Part shown: piece after piece, positions 15,911-28,710 of the stretch
Numbering within the stretch: the first letter of the stretch is position 1
Layout of the letters: every line of letters begins with the position of its first letter
NCBI RefSeq assembly: GCF_041381155.1
Contig: NC_091137.1
Coordinates: 24,349,655 to 24,413,654, forward strand
From: Argopecten irradians
Taxonomy: Eukaryota; Mollusca; Bivalvia; Pectinida; Pectinidae
Direction: 5' to 3'
DNA length: 64,000 nt
The notes under the pieces: generated by a model
What the model was told of the DNA's origin: nothing
What the model saw: only the letters and a program-made list of their open reading frames with translations
Databases searched by the model: none
Made by a program: the position numbers and the translations under genes

Positions 15911-17078
15911 TTTTATCGACGCCACTGTCTATAAATGTATACATGTATTAGCTTCTCAAAAACCTAAGAAGGCTACCATGCAGCATTATTTATTAGGAAG
16001 CAATAATAGGAAAGCTTGACGAATTGTTCTGTTCACAGTTAGCTGTCATAGTTCTTATGACAATTCATTTTTGAAGAATGATAATTTAAATGCTTTCACA
16101 TTCAATGTAAAAGATAATCAACTTCATGATAATCGTGAAAGGGCCACTAGGCTACCTTTCCGAAACAAAAAATGAAAGTATCTTTAAAACAATTATAACA
16201 TAGTAAAATTGATAATGATGGCCAAAGATGAGGTTACAACACTAACGAAGTTGAAGTTTTACCGCCTGGCGCAGAAATAGTCAACTAACACGACGTCGGG
16301 AAACATAATACGACCTGCGTTATGAAACTTAACGTCTTGTGTATTTTAATAAAGTTGTTCAGAAGGTATAATGGGCCTTTTCCTAATGCTACCAAGTACG
16401 TTTTCCGTCTAATATACACTGTACTGATATACATTGTACTTGGACAAGTTGGTGAAATACTTAATACGCATTGAAACAAGCATAACATTTCGTTTAAACT
16501 GTACTTTACTTTAGCGCATACAGTTCCACATATATCCCCCAATTAAAGCTTAACTTTGTTTTAACATACAGTTTTTACAAGTAGGCCATGATCATCTAGC
16601 TAACAGTACTAGTTAGACTATATAAGATCCTCCATGCGCTCCTGAAAAGTTTCTATTCAGTACGTGTAGCGCCGCCTTGTGTATTTTCTGAGAATAATGT
16701 CCGACAAAAAAAACCATTCGGACTTCTCTGGGTTTATGTAATGATAATTTGTTTGCAATAATTTCCCCACTAGTACACCTTACACACATGAAATCTACAA
16801 CAACAAGTAACCAATCAACACACGTAAATCGTTTTGACCAGCCAATCAAAGTAAACAGAGTATTCATAAACATGTGAAATCCCAACAATATGGCAGGCAA
16901 AGCGACCGATTCTAATAGCTACCATCCTGGGATGATAGCAACAACGAAAAAAGTTTACAAAGTATATATGGTTGTGTGTTGAATTAAAGAATTACATTGG
17001 CGAGGAGGGGGGGTCCAAATATTGAGGACCTTGCCCCCCCCCCTACCCTCAATTACGTTTCATCTTCCTACGCCACTG

Positions 17079-18649
17079 AGATACGCTGTAAATGCACAGG
17101 TGCTCGTTTCTAACATAAGTATAAGTATATATTATACTGACCCAGTATTATACTTACATCTATATTGTATCGGCTATTACGCTTAATCAGGCCAATGTAA
17201 CCGATAAAATATAAGTTGCCTCTTAGTGTTGTTATTACATCTATATCCACTAGCCGGATGAGATTTTCAGCGACCTCGATTTCGAACTCAAATATGCACT
17301 CGGTTCTTTCCGTTGTAAACAGTCAATGCCGACAGATACAATTTCTTGTTGTGTTTGGCGATATTTTAACGTTGATAAACATTGCCAATAGTTCAAATTG
17401 AATGTTGTAATTTTGAAAACTTTCTAATTTCAGGTATAAGAGCGTTTGTAGGAAGTCAAAAACCCTAAAAAATCTATGTAAATCTAATGATTTAGTAACT
17501 TTAAATATTAATTATTGCTAATTCCTTTATCTTTATGCATTACAGTGTCAATGTTTACACCTTCACATCTACGTAATTAATTTACCAATATGATTTCTAC
17601 ATTACCATCTGTCGCTATTGTCTACACCGATATTGTCCTATCTCTGTAACAATGCGTATTTTTCGGGTAAGTAGACCGGGTTACAACACTCTTCGGTACA
17701 CATGAGTTACATCAGAGGCTTTTGATTCTACAGTTATACAGTACCTATATGTTTAATACTGAGCCTGAGTATACTTTAGAATAAAAAGCCTGTGCTTCTG
17801 TTATCGGTACGAATGATATAATACATAGAGGGTTGTTTGAGTTTGTTCCCTTGTCATGTGCAGTTATTTGTGTTTTCATTTTTCAAGGAACAATATTCGA
17901 TATCATCGAAGCGCTTATGCGAGCATTAAGTTGCACAGAATCTTTTTTCTATGTAATATATGATCAATTCAGGTCATATACACTTGAAAATATTTTGTGT
18001 GTATATTGCCCAGCTTGAAATATAAACTTTCATACAACTAATGTAGGAAAGAACATTTGTATATAGTCAACTTATGAAACCTGTGCTAAATTCAGAACGG
18101 GACAAAGGAACTTCATATTAGTTTTTATTTTGTCCTCATGTTTTTGTTAGTTTCTTCCAGAACCATTCACAATATCTTTATGTACCATATCATGACGTAA
18201 TCTTACTATGACGTCATTGTACTATGACGTCATGTTTTACAAATAAAAGAATTCAAACCCCTGAAGACCGGCATGAGCCGAGAAAGCGCTAGGGAGGAAA
18301 AAACTGTTTTATAGTTGTGTTTTCTTTTAATGTATATGGAAACCATCACATGAACATTGTTCTTTTTTACTTAGTTAAATATATATATATACATCAACGG
18401 TATTTTTCCATCAAATTTTATTTAAACATTTCAAAATTAAAACAAATTATTATAAGACTGACATCATTAACAAATATTTATACAACTAATGGCTATTTAA
18501 ACCTATTGTATGCTGTTTATAAGATCATTGTTTGTAATCCACATACCATAATTTCAGATTGGAACAGTTTGGCACATTTCTACTTTATTTCTACTCTAAT
18601 TTATTACTAATTTCCAACACAAAGTCAAAGAATCGTGCGTAGATTAAAA
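17079..18649. other. Spacer between duplicon copies, no gene seen
   Basis: AT-rich sequence with scattered short open frames that lack splice or family support. Direct copies of ATGACGTCAT-like sequence stand at about 18195-18235. Nothing else is recognised. Confidence 0.5.
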
Positions 18650-18838
18650 TATTCCGTCTTTGCATATTACAGAGTTAGCTCCCTTGCGGGTAGGTATCGA
18701 TTGTTATGTCATTATTTTGTGAGCGCAATTCACATCGTTTTCTCCGAAACGTATGACGTTACGCTCGCAAACACATGACGTCACAATCAATACCTACCCG
18801 CAAGTCCAGATAACTCTGTAACATGCAAATTCGGAATA
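18650..18838. mobile_element. Palindromic MITE with long inverted ends
   Basis: The left end reads TATTCCG, TTTGCAT, TTACAGAGTTA and CTTGCGGGTAGGTAT. The right end is the reverse complement with a few changes, giving arms of about 55 bp. The interior has TGACGTCA-like palindromes and TTTGCGAGCGTAACGTCAT. It is the best-preserved member of the family found in introns at 2547-2733 and 21132-21318. Confidence 0.75.
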
Positions 18839-19214
18839 CACTGTATAGCACTTCATAGAGAGAACACCTTTAGGCAATGCCTGCTGTCTAATTGACATTT
18901 GCAAATAAAGTGCATTGTTTGGAATTGAAAATAATTGATAGCACTACATCGATTATTTCACCAAGAGTTATATTTCAACTGTGAATTCATCAAATGTTAG
19001 TATTTTCCATGTTAAATGCGTTTTTATTCATTTGAAGATGTATGGCATGGTGTTAGGTCCATTTGCGTTTTTGTGATCTAAGTGACCAGGTTACGATTTT
19101 TCGAAACAAACTTGCAGAGTTCAGTAAAATAGTTTGTAACCAATATGAAAAGCTCTGACTTAAGTCAGTTTTTGACTCACATTATGTTTGGAGAAATTGG
19201 TGTCTGGGTCGTAT

Positions 19215-22200
19215 TTAATCCACCTCGTCTATTGTGAAATCTACGGCTGGTGCTGGTCTGGTAGACTTTTTTCCAAGTGTGGATGACGAGTCTCCCCTTC
19301 CCTTTCCCCACCCCTTTGATAACCCCTTGGATTTCCGAGGTGCCTTATTCTGAACTCTACCACTGATGAAATGTAATTTCTCATTTCTACAGTGGTTAAT
19401 TACATCACTATTTAAATTCACAAGACTGGAGACATCATTTTGTAGTAGTGATAGTTTTTCCTCAAACATGTTTTGTTCAATGGATTCTTGATTTGCAATC
19501 CAGTCCTTGACTTCTCCACATTTATTCAATACTGTTTGCTTCACATCACCATGTATATCTTTCCCATCCTCCACGGCGGCCTCAATGTTTGTGATAAAAC
19601 TCACAAGCTCCAGTTTTGACGTTACTGTCGACAGGTTCTTTTCGTCAATTTCTTTTGAACTTGTGGCACTCTCAATGATGTCCTCTAGCTCATTATAGTC
19701 GTAAAACGCTAAAAGAGGTAAAGATTTGAGAAAAACCATGAAGTGTTATGATTTTTTTGCATAGAATTTTCGAAAAGATTATATAAAATATACCAAGTAT
19801 GTCAAACCCTATGGATTGATGGGTTGAGAAAATGTTCCATTCTCATTTGAATATTTTCATTATCTTGCTTTATCTACGACTCCTTCATAAAAATCTATTT
19901 GAAATCTTGGTTTATATAATCTATTATAAACCAATTGTTACATATATTAATTGATTCGGTATCGATTAATAATCGATTATAACATTTTCAGGGAATCGAA
20001 TAATTTAAAAAAAAATGTGCCCATACCAGACCTTTTATGACAAAATCATGAGTAATGCTATCATTTAAATCATTTTGTCATATCACTTACATTTAAAATC
20101 CGTGATAGAACATGACTGAGACTTCCTTGAGAATCGGTTTACTGCAGTGACGGTTAGAACGCCATTTGAGTCAATTTCGAAGGTGACGTCAATCCGAGCC
20201 CGTCCTCTGGGTTCAGGCCAAATCCCTGTCATTTCAAACATCCCGAGGTCATTATTATCAACAGAGAAACATCTCTCTCCTTCAAACAACCGAAATACCA
20301 TGGTGACCTGGTCGTCATGGTATGTGGTAAATGCCAGGGTCTTTTTACATGGTATCGTGGCATTTCGTGGTACCATAACCATCATGACGTTCTCAGCAGT
20401 TTCCAGACCTAACGACAGTGGCTCTACATCAAGTAGTAGTAGATCGGTTGTTTGTTCAGATTGAGTATGTCCTGCCAAAATATTTGCCTGCATAACTGTA
20501 AAATAAAAAAATACATAAAATGGTATTAAAATCTTCACAAAACAAAATGCAAAGAGATTTTAAATCAGGTTAACTTTTCACCTTGTTTCTTATTTCTGCA
20601 AATATCCGACTACGTTCCATTATTTGTTTCACATTCTCCTTCTACCAAGCTCTTTTTGTGTTCTTGTTTTTGACTCCCCATTCGTATCCATACCACGCTG
20701 TCTTATGTCCATTTTAATTCCCATTTGCGCTACTCTCTTTTTTCATTCCCATTGATGTTAACCTCCGCTTTTCTCTTCTTATTTTCTACCATTTTCACGT
20801 TTCTCTTTTCTACTCTTTTCATATTTAAATAAATCTATGATAACCTCGTTCCAATACTATGTTTATCATTCCCATGCTTTTTCAACTCTCGCAAACCATA
20901 ACCTCATCCCATTTGTTTATTAGTTAATTTCGTCCCGTTTTCTTTCTTTTAAAATGTTCTTCACATCTTTCAGTTTACTAAATGACCACTTTGATCTATT
21001 CGAAGTGATACATAGACATGCAAACTATTACTAGTTTAATAACTAGGGGATAGTAACTTAACATAACGCAGACATAGAAATTAATCATACAAAGTTTGTC
21101 AATACGCTCACCGTAAAAGGTCATATGATGATAATGTTCTGTATTTGTAAATCACAAAGTTATCTGTCCTTGCTGGTATGTATTGGTTCTGACGTCATGT
21201 GTTTGCGAGCGTAACGTCATACTTTTCATGGAACGCGACGTAAATTGCTCCCACAAAATAATTATGTCAATGGATTCCTATCCGCAAGGGAGCTAACTCT
21301 AAAATATGCAAAGACTGAACTTACCACTTACCACAGCCATAGGAGACGATATCCTCCGGATCAATGTTACCGGATAAGACCTGTTCCTGGAATTTCTTGG
21401 TCAGCATTTCTGATAATTTTGGTATCTTCGTTGAGCCTCCTGCCATCACCACAACGTTTATATCTTCTTGACTTACATTCGCATCTTTTAATGTCTCATC
21501 AATAAATTTTATTGATTGGTTGAAAAGGTCCATGTTAAGCTCTTCGAATTTGGCTTTTCGCACGCTAGTTTTGTAGTCTTTATCGTTGTGTAAGTTCTCT
21601 ATCAATATATTTGTATATGACGATCCTGAGAGGCATTCTTTTGCCTTACAACATGCAGCGCACATGCGTCGCGTGATCCTTGAATCATTCTGAAGGGCTG
21701 TCTTGTTTTTCTTATCATATTCATTTAAGAGAAAATCTGCCAAACGTTCGTCAAATCTACTTCCGGAAACATCTAAATGTGAAGCTGTGTGAAGAATTTC
21801 GTATATGCCGTCCTCAATGAGTAGCACTGAAAGTTTGAGGGTTTTACCACCCATATCAACTACCAACACTTTGATATCCTTATCCGGAGACTGAAATCGG
21901 ATATAGAAAATTTAGCATTTTGAATATACATGTATAAGTATGCTGTAATTTCCTTACTGACGAGTCAACAAGAGTTTTTCATATTTTAATTACTACCAAA
22001 TGTAACTAAGATTTTGAGAATTACGCTACTTGCAATGCATAGTTTTAATTTTACACAGACAAATAAGAACTGTAAATGAATTTTGGCAGTATTTCCAAAA
22101 ATCAAATTTACGTCTATAATTAGTAAAATGAGTACACAAGATCAAACTATGAAGCCACGATGTGGTCTACAATTTCCTTTCACATTTTTGCAGTGTTATG

Positions 22201-25200
22201 TTCTATTAGTAATTATTTGCCTTTATGGAGCTCTGTTTTTATCTTAACATACATAAAAACGAAGAACGTTTAACGTGCAAAACTTCTGTGTCGTAACTAA
22301 TGTTTATAAGGCATTGTGGATGTTTGTCTATAACTTTGAATCATTTTCACAGATGAATTCATCGAAACATATTGTTTGCAAAAAATTACTGACGAAAAAA
22401 TAGCATGTCAAAAAAATTGCCCAGTTACGGTAACTTTAAAATGTGTTTATTAAAATATATATAAATGATATATATCGGTAATCAATCAATCATCAAAATG
22501 ATTTAGTATCTGGTCTTTATTTAATACATTTCTCATTTTTAACGGAATACTCAGATTTTAAAAATGGGAATATATTACGAGATTGATAATTTTGTAGAGT
22601 CCCAAAAATTAGTAACTGACAGAGCCTTAAACTACATTTACCATCACTTTCTGAACAATTTATTTATAATAAATTCATTCTTATTATTTTTAATGTCATC
22701 GTCCTAATAACTGTGCTTTATGTAGTGGACTATCACTGCGCCAGACGGCAAAACAGCAAAATAAAACTTCACTGTTAATGTAGATTCTGCAGAGAAAATT
22801 GCACCGGTAAGACTTCCTTTTGCACCCCGCACTCAAATAGGTATCAACAGGTAACAACCATATATAATCTTCTTCGATTGATTTTAGTTTGATTCTGATA
22901 TTTATTACAAATGTTTATGTGAAAATGATTTATAAGTCATATAAGTGAATAATAGTACACGAAAAAGTTATAATTCTCAGCAAACGCTCTGTGGAGCAGT
23001 GGATAGAGCACCGGGCCAGGAACTGTCAGTTAAGTCGATGGATCGAATCCCACTAGAGGCATATAAATAAATTTGAAATCTTCAAATATGTTATCATTGT
23101 GTTGTGATTTGAGATATGTTGTTGAGTGAAAATAAGTGTGTTGTAGGGAACAGAAAATAGAAACAACATATATATATATATTTAGGTTCAATTTTTAAAA
23201 CCCCCACCAACCCCACCAACCCCCTAAACCCTCCTCCCCCCCCCCCCAAAAAAAAAACAAACAAAAAAACAACAAAAAAAAAATCAAAAAAAAATCAACA
23301 ACATTTTTTTCTCATTGACCCCTTAAAATAAACCCTTTAGACACTTGGGGTACCAAACCCCAGCAAATTTGAGTGGGGTGCCAAAGAAAGTATTTCCATT
23401 TCACCTGTTTGATGTTGTAACCTCTTCTCAGGCCATCGATATATTATACAAATATTTCATGGGCTACTGTGCTCTAGTTCATAATATTTAACCCGAGGTG
23501 ATGGTAATCAACAAATGTTATATTGCACGAGGCCAAAGGCCGAGTGCAATATAACATTTGTTGATTACCATCACCGAGGGGTAAATATTATGAACTAGAG
23601 CACAGTAACCATGGAATATTTGTTTTATTACATAATCACCAGTTTTTCAGTTGAATATTTTTTTTATAAAACGAATACGACAATCACTTAACAAAATCAC
23701 CAACACCGTACCGTACGGAAAAAAACCTTAATATCCTATTGAAGATTGACGTATAGCCCACGTACGTCACGTTGTAACTCCGGTTTGGATGTCTCATTGT
23801 CTGTTTTTACATTATTAGACCTGCTTGCAGCCTTTTGATCTAATACATGAATTCATCGTGTCCGTCCTTTACTCGGTACAGTAAACGTCTACATGACATG
23901 CTTGATTCGAGATCTATAAATCCAGCGCGAAATTGAGCGTGAACCTTTGTGACGTCATAATAACGTGATTCACTGTTACTCGCAATTCCTCGGAAGTTTT
24001 CTACAAAACTAGACAACAACAGCGAGGTGTTCCTAAAGCCGTGCAATATAACATCTCGAACCATGCAATATAACGTTTCCATGGAAGCGTGCAATATAAC
24101 TTCGAACCGTGCAATATAACAAGGTTTTATTGAACGGTCGGTGTAATAGTTGAAAATATTATATTTCTTCATATATAGATTGGTGTAAACAAATTATGTA
24201 ATAAATATATATATATACTTGTTCCTTTTCAGCCAACGTCAATTCCCGGCGAACCATCCTTCATGATTGTTGACGTCTGCTACAAAACTAAAAATAGCCC
24301 CACGCGAATTTGACAGATATGGGAGATAACACCCGTACTTCATCTTGCACAACACAAAAGAGTTCCGATTCTAGTACTAATTTTTGGATCGCGAGGAAAG
24401 AAATTCTAATTACTTCCGGGTATTGAACGACGACGCGTCATAAAATGTGAAAGACTTTTGGCACGACACTGTATATACTTGCGTTGAGTTGTTTTAAAGA
24501 AACTTTTGTTTTTTGTTTTGGAAAGGTAGTTGGCCTTTAAATTGTAATATAAAAGCTGATAATACAACTTATACCGCGCAGTAGAAGAAAATAGATTCCC
24601 GATAATATTTAAATGGAAAAAAAACCCGAACAAAATATATTTTGGTGTTGTACATAGCTTCTTAAATGTAAACAAAATACCAAATAATGAAGTATAAACC
24701 CTAATTATTTACCCAAAATATCAACACGCATACAAATATTATTCACTAATAGATGTACTACATGTAAAGGAGTACATACCTTTCTGTCGAGTCTATAAGC
24801 AATACACACACTTGTTGGCTGGTTTATAACCCTCATTGTATTGAGACCAACAGCATTACATGCGTCTTTGACGGCCTGGCGACCAGTATCGGTCATCGAA
24901 ACCGGTACCGCAACCACAGCATTCACAGCTTCCTGGAATGATAAAAAAGTAAGGTAAAATGAATGTCTGAAACACAATCAAGTATCCGTATAGTCCTCTC
25001 ATAACTAATATCCAATAACTAGGTTACCAATACTAGTTTGTACCGCAATCAAAGCTTTAGGGAGAGAACTTATATAGGCTATGTCTGTTGTTCAACCCTT
25101 TTCAAGTAATATTTGAAATAAAATTTGTTGAAATTGAATCAAAGCCTTGTGAAAGCAAATTAACACGGAAACATGTGTCGCATCCGTGCGTTCTGGGTTC

Positions 25201-26099
25201 GATCATGCCATGGGAAATGTTTGACAAGTAGATCGGAGCTGTATTATTCTGTTAGAAAAATATTTTGACTATCAAGTCTCAGAATAAAATAAAAGAAAGG
25301 AAGCACAGCACCAACACGGACATCGGTAAGTTTACTTACCTTGCCAAAATGTCGCTGGACTATGTCCTTGATTTTGACCAGTAGATGGGTGAGAATATCT
25401 TTTGGTGAGAGTGTCGTTTCGACACCATTGATCTCCACTTTAAAGCGTTTTTCCTCTGGATCCACTTTCAACAGAGCTGTTATACCTAAACGTATTAAAT
25501 CATTATCTGATGTATGGTATGCTATGTAAGGTTCCCAGGAGTTAACGGGAATGTTCAGAGTGTTTAGATATCGTAAAGCGCTGCCAATTTGGAAAAAAAT
25601 CTTAATTACATGAGCGCAAATGTCTCGTCAGAGAAAAGTGTATTGTAGTCAGCATTAAAATCTAAATATTCTTTTACTTGAATTTTTCTTAGTTTTTTTT
25701 TCTCATGGGAACTTCGTATTTGATAAATGTGTTTTGTTGAGTTGTTAAAAAGAATGACGATATCTGCAAGTACGTATATGTTGGAGGGGAGCTCAACATT
25801 GATATTTTGTCTAACCGTCTGCTCGTAAAACGCATTATCCGAACCTGTACCTGAAAAGACGTTGTGAGGATTCCTTGAGAAGGATGTCAGAGCTTCGTGA
25901 CCTGCCACCACGCCCACATCCGTAACTGCTACAATAGATGGTACACATTTGTTTCCCAACTCGTCTACCAGTGGTTCTGGTTTTCCGGATTTTGATGACC
26001 ACGTGCAAACTCTACAATTAGTGTCCCCAATATCCAGCCCAATAACTCGAGGGGGAGATGTCTTTCGCTTCTGAGCTTGCTGCATTTCGCTACCCTACT
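19215..26099 (-). CDS. Divergent HSP70-family protein, copy B, likely intact
   Basis: Exons in coding order are 26085-25851, 25623-25340, 24932-24780, 21890-21332, 20495-20091 and 19708-19215. Phases 1,0,0,1,1 match hsc70 and the frame gives about 709 aa. An acceptor just before the ATG implies an upstream untranslated exon. The N-terminal ATPase-like domain (about 10-405) keeps GLDIGDT (near 16-22), DMGGKT (near 236-241) and AGGSTKIPK (near 375). The equivalents of hsc70 Thr13, Lys71, Gly203 and Asp206 are changed to Asp, Leu, Lys and Lys, so hydrolysis is probably impaired. The linker DLLLLDV, a complete beta substrate-binding domain (about 415-545) and a helical lid follow. The tail is basic (RKSKGLSKGWGKGRG) and ends IDEVD, where hsc70 has GGMP repeats and EEVD. 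Its role is unknown; a holdase or pseudo-chaperone is inferred. The exon 1-2 splice is the weakest call. Confidence 0.75.
21132..21318. mobile_element. Palindromic MITE in the divergent HSP70-like gene, copy B
   Basis: Orthologue of the insertion at 2547-2733, in the intron between the exons at 21890-21332 and 20495-20091. It has the CCTTGC..GGTA and GACGTCATG blocks of the family at 18650-18838. It ends close to the donor of the exon at 21332. Confidence 0.65.
22827..23405. mobile_element. Insertion in intron of copy B with tRNA-like SINE head
   Basis: Absent from copy A, where the flanking sequences join near 4120. About 22985-23062 resembles a tRNA: a box-A-like TGGAGCAGTGGATAGAGC and a box-B-like GGATCGAATCC. 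The acceptor-stem ends do not pair well, so this is a tRNA-derived SINE head and not a tRNA gene. A pyrimidine then A-rich tract (23205-23300) follows and may be the tail. Confidence 0.55.
23449..23622. repeat. Near-perfect palindrome, about 85-bp arms
   Basis: Arms 23449-23534 and 23538-23622 are reverse complements with few mismatches around an AAA centre. The tip sequence GTGCAATATAAC recurs four times at 24041-24120. The block lies in a second insertion of copy B (about 23452-24470) that is absent from copy A. Confidence 0.85.
24041..24120 (+). repeat. Four copies of CGTGCAATATAAC
   Basis: Copies at 24041, 24062 (CATGCAATATAAC), 24088 and 24108 are spaced 21, 26 and 20 bp. The same 12-mer lies at the tip of the palindrome at 23449-23622, which links the two parts of the insertion. 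Confidence 0.8.
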
Positions 26100-27361
26100 C
26101 TTGAAAGCCAACACATGAAATAGTAAAAGTAAAATGTTGTCAATTTTGACGAATCAAATAAAATAGTTCATCAAAACATTAGCTAAACCAATAGGATTAA
26201 TTGAAATATAAACAGTTAACTAATCATGCTACTTTTCAATGTTTTATTGAGTCCTTAATATTTTGGCCTACTTGGCTCAATTTTATCTCAGAACAGCCAG
26301 AAGCCAAAATCATATTAAAGAATAAGAAGAAGTTATAAGAAAATGACATCCACCCAACCATGGTAATATTCGACTATAAGCGTTGGTAAATATGTTCAAT
26401 CATTGTTATTCCTGTTATTTCCACAAAATGGAGGATTTCACTTGCAACTCATATACGTTTATTATTATTTTTTTTATCAAAACGAAATAAATGGGTTTTT
26501 TTTCTTTGTATTCACACTAATTCGACTTTCTTAATAGCCGATTCTTTTTCTTCATATTTCTATGAAAAAGATAATTTCATCGGATTATGAAAGAAATTTT
26601 GTATGAATATTTTTTACGTGGATTCACACAGTTTGCTTAGAAAATTTCTTTCATGCCGGGATGAAATTTAAAAAAAAAGTGACACTGTATAGCAAGACAA
26701 GACTAAACAAGAACAAGCAAAACATGCATGTACATCGATATCTGTAATCAATGTGATTAAACGTATCATGCACGTATACATCACTAGACTAAAATATAAA
26801 TAAAACAATAATTTGTTATAAACATAATATGTAGTATAATGAAATAATGTATTGTAATGTACGATGTATCGCCATCTTCCTATTTCCCCTCCCTGTCTGA
26901 CTTGCGGAATGATACACTTCGATTAATCATAAGTCACCTAAGTAATGGAACCTTTACAGATATATCTAATACAAAATGTATATGCCTATTAGCTAGTGCT
27001 ACATGTAGCTAATAAGTAGATCTGCATGAATTCATCAAGTCCCTGTGTATACAAACCATGCAGTAATGATAACAACGTTGGTGATACTATAGTGTCGTAG
27101 ACATAACATGTTTATCATTTGTCTTTCATTTGTTTACATGTTGTCAGGTGGCCGATTATCGTCAGAGTAGCCTCCCTTTACATATGAAAAGTCAGGGTAG
27201 GACCAATAAATACACGAAGTAAAAAAATCCTCTTGCAAAGTGCTCAATCTTTATTGATTTCTAGAAACTGGTGCATTAAGCTCATTTTGAATTTGCATTA
27301 TCAAAGTTTCACCTGTGGATGGTAGAGATAATTCACTAACATATGGTAGAATCTAATAAAA
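26100..27361. other. Intergenic region between the head-to-head genes, copy B
   Basis: It aligns with copy A 5822-8440 minus the two copy A insertions. It contains the decayed foldback fragment at about 26570-26670. The promoter and first exon of the divergent gene should lie here but I cannot place them. I see no coding region. Confidence 0.5.
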
Positions 27362-28710
27362 TGTTTTTTTGTTGTTGTTGTGTTTTTTTGTATCTTTTTT
27401 ATTTTTAGAAACAACACATTGTACAAAATCATTTTGAAATACATATTATACATTATTCAACTCATTCTTTCATCACCGATTTCAATCTCCTTGGTTTGTG
27501 CTAGTACGTAATCATTCATATTATGACCCATTCATCTTCAATTTCAGTTTTGCCTTTAGCACAAGCATTACTACTGGTTGACATCATATATATATATATA
27601 TATATATTAAGTATGACATCATAATTACTCTCTTTCATACAAACATGCACACTCTTGCTATCGATTCTTACATACTTTTATATTCTTTCATTGTCAGTCT
27701 AATATACAATATAAACCTGACCTGTATTATATATGCGTTATCTTGAGATTACGTAATGAGACATCATACTAAATCAGTTATTTTTAAAAGGAAAATACAG
27801 TGATGTTGTTTTTCTAAAGAAGAGGAGAAAGAAGCGAGAAAGCGAAAGGGTTTGTATAGTGGATAGATAAGAGGGTAGAGAGAAAGGAGAGAGAGTTATA
27901 GTAAGAAAGATCTCAGAAGCCACAGCTAATGTTACATGTGTATGTGAGTTTTTGATTATGATTTACTGGTTGTTAATATTCCTTTTTTAAATTATTGAAC
28001 CAGGGTTACATATTGATTAAGCTATTCCATTTATTCCAATAATTGTCTAATTTGTAAATATGAATGTCACCATTGCTGACTGCAGTATATTTTTCTGTGA
28101 AGTACGCTTCCTTTATAAATTTAGTTAAGGCACATACTGATAAATTCTCTTGATAACATCTTGTGCTATATATGTATTGTTTTAATACTAAAATAATCAT
28201 ATTATCTACCCTATTATGTAGTATTGGTTGATTAAATAATCCAAAAAAGGAATGTTTCTTTGTTAAAGGCGAATGGGATGAGTAATCTATCTAATAGGGA
28301 TTCAAAGTTAATTAAAAAAATTCTGCACATCTATACATTCCCATAATATGTACTATTGTCTCTTTTTCCGTTTTACAACGATAACAATTAGCACTTTCAG
28401 CAAGCCCACTTTTAGACACGAAAGAATTGGATGTTAAAATGTGTTGGTTGATTCTATATTGTAACCAATGTAGTTTGGAGTTTTTAGTTCCGGTAGAGAT
28501 TGTAGCATTTTTATTTAAGAGGTTGTAAAAATCTGGTAATAAAATGTTAATACTGTTATTTAGAGTTGAAATAAAATTATTATTGTCATGCTTAAATGTC
28601 ACATTTGGCTAATTTGGTCTACAGTTTTAGGTCCATTGTAATTATACAGCTATAAATTAAAAAAGACTATATTCATTTTTCAGTATTTTATTGAAATAGA
28701 CTACCCAACA
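27362..28710 (-). mobile_element. LINE fragment (3' part of reverse-transcriptase ORF)
   Basis: Minus-strand frames 28602-28312 and 28200-28006 read like the C-terminal part of a non-LTR retrotransposon polyprotein: LHWLQYRINQHILTSN, then a CYRCKTEKETIVHIM zinc-knuckle-like block, then a Trp-rich end KLDNYWNKWNSLIN. A purine-rich 3' region and an A-rich tail (T-rich on the plus strand, 27362-27400) follow. Only the 3' portion is present and the two frames are not continuous. Copy A keeps the 5' edge of this fragment (about 8440-8620) but lacks 27362-28541, apparently removed between two TAATAAAATG repeats. Exact clade is not determined. Confidence 0.6.

Larger units (their letters stand above)
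15044..17078. mobile_element. hAT-like non-autonomous DNA transposon, 2.0 kb
   Basis: Left end CAGGGGCGTAGGAAG and right end CTTCCTACGCCACTG form inverted termini of the CAGxGGCGTAG kind seen in hAT elements. Both ends carry G/C homopolymer runs just inside. AGATA-like sequence flanks both sides, but an exact 8-bp duplication is not clear. No transposase frame is visible; the interior holds a tandem repeat at 15585-15910. A fragment of the same family in reverse orientation lies at 43450-43580. Confidence 0.65.

Noticed and set aside
22985-23062. Functional tRNA gene
   Set aside because: Box A- and B-like blocks are present but the acceptor stem does not pair, and the segment lies in a copy-specific insertion. 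Called a SINE head.
25606-26085. Single 159-aa open frame as a complete first exon of the divergent gene
   Set aside because: The part after 25851 has no HSP70 similarity and cannot continue in frame to the next block. A donor at 25850 and an acceptor before 25623 restore the phase seen in hsc70, so the rest is read as intron.
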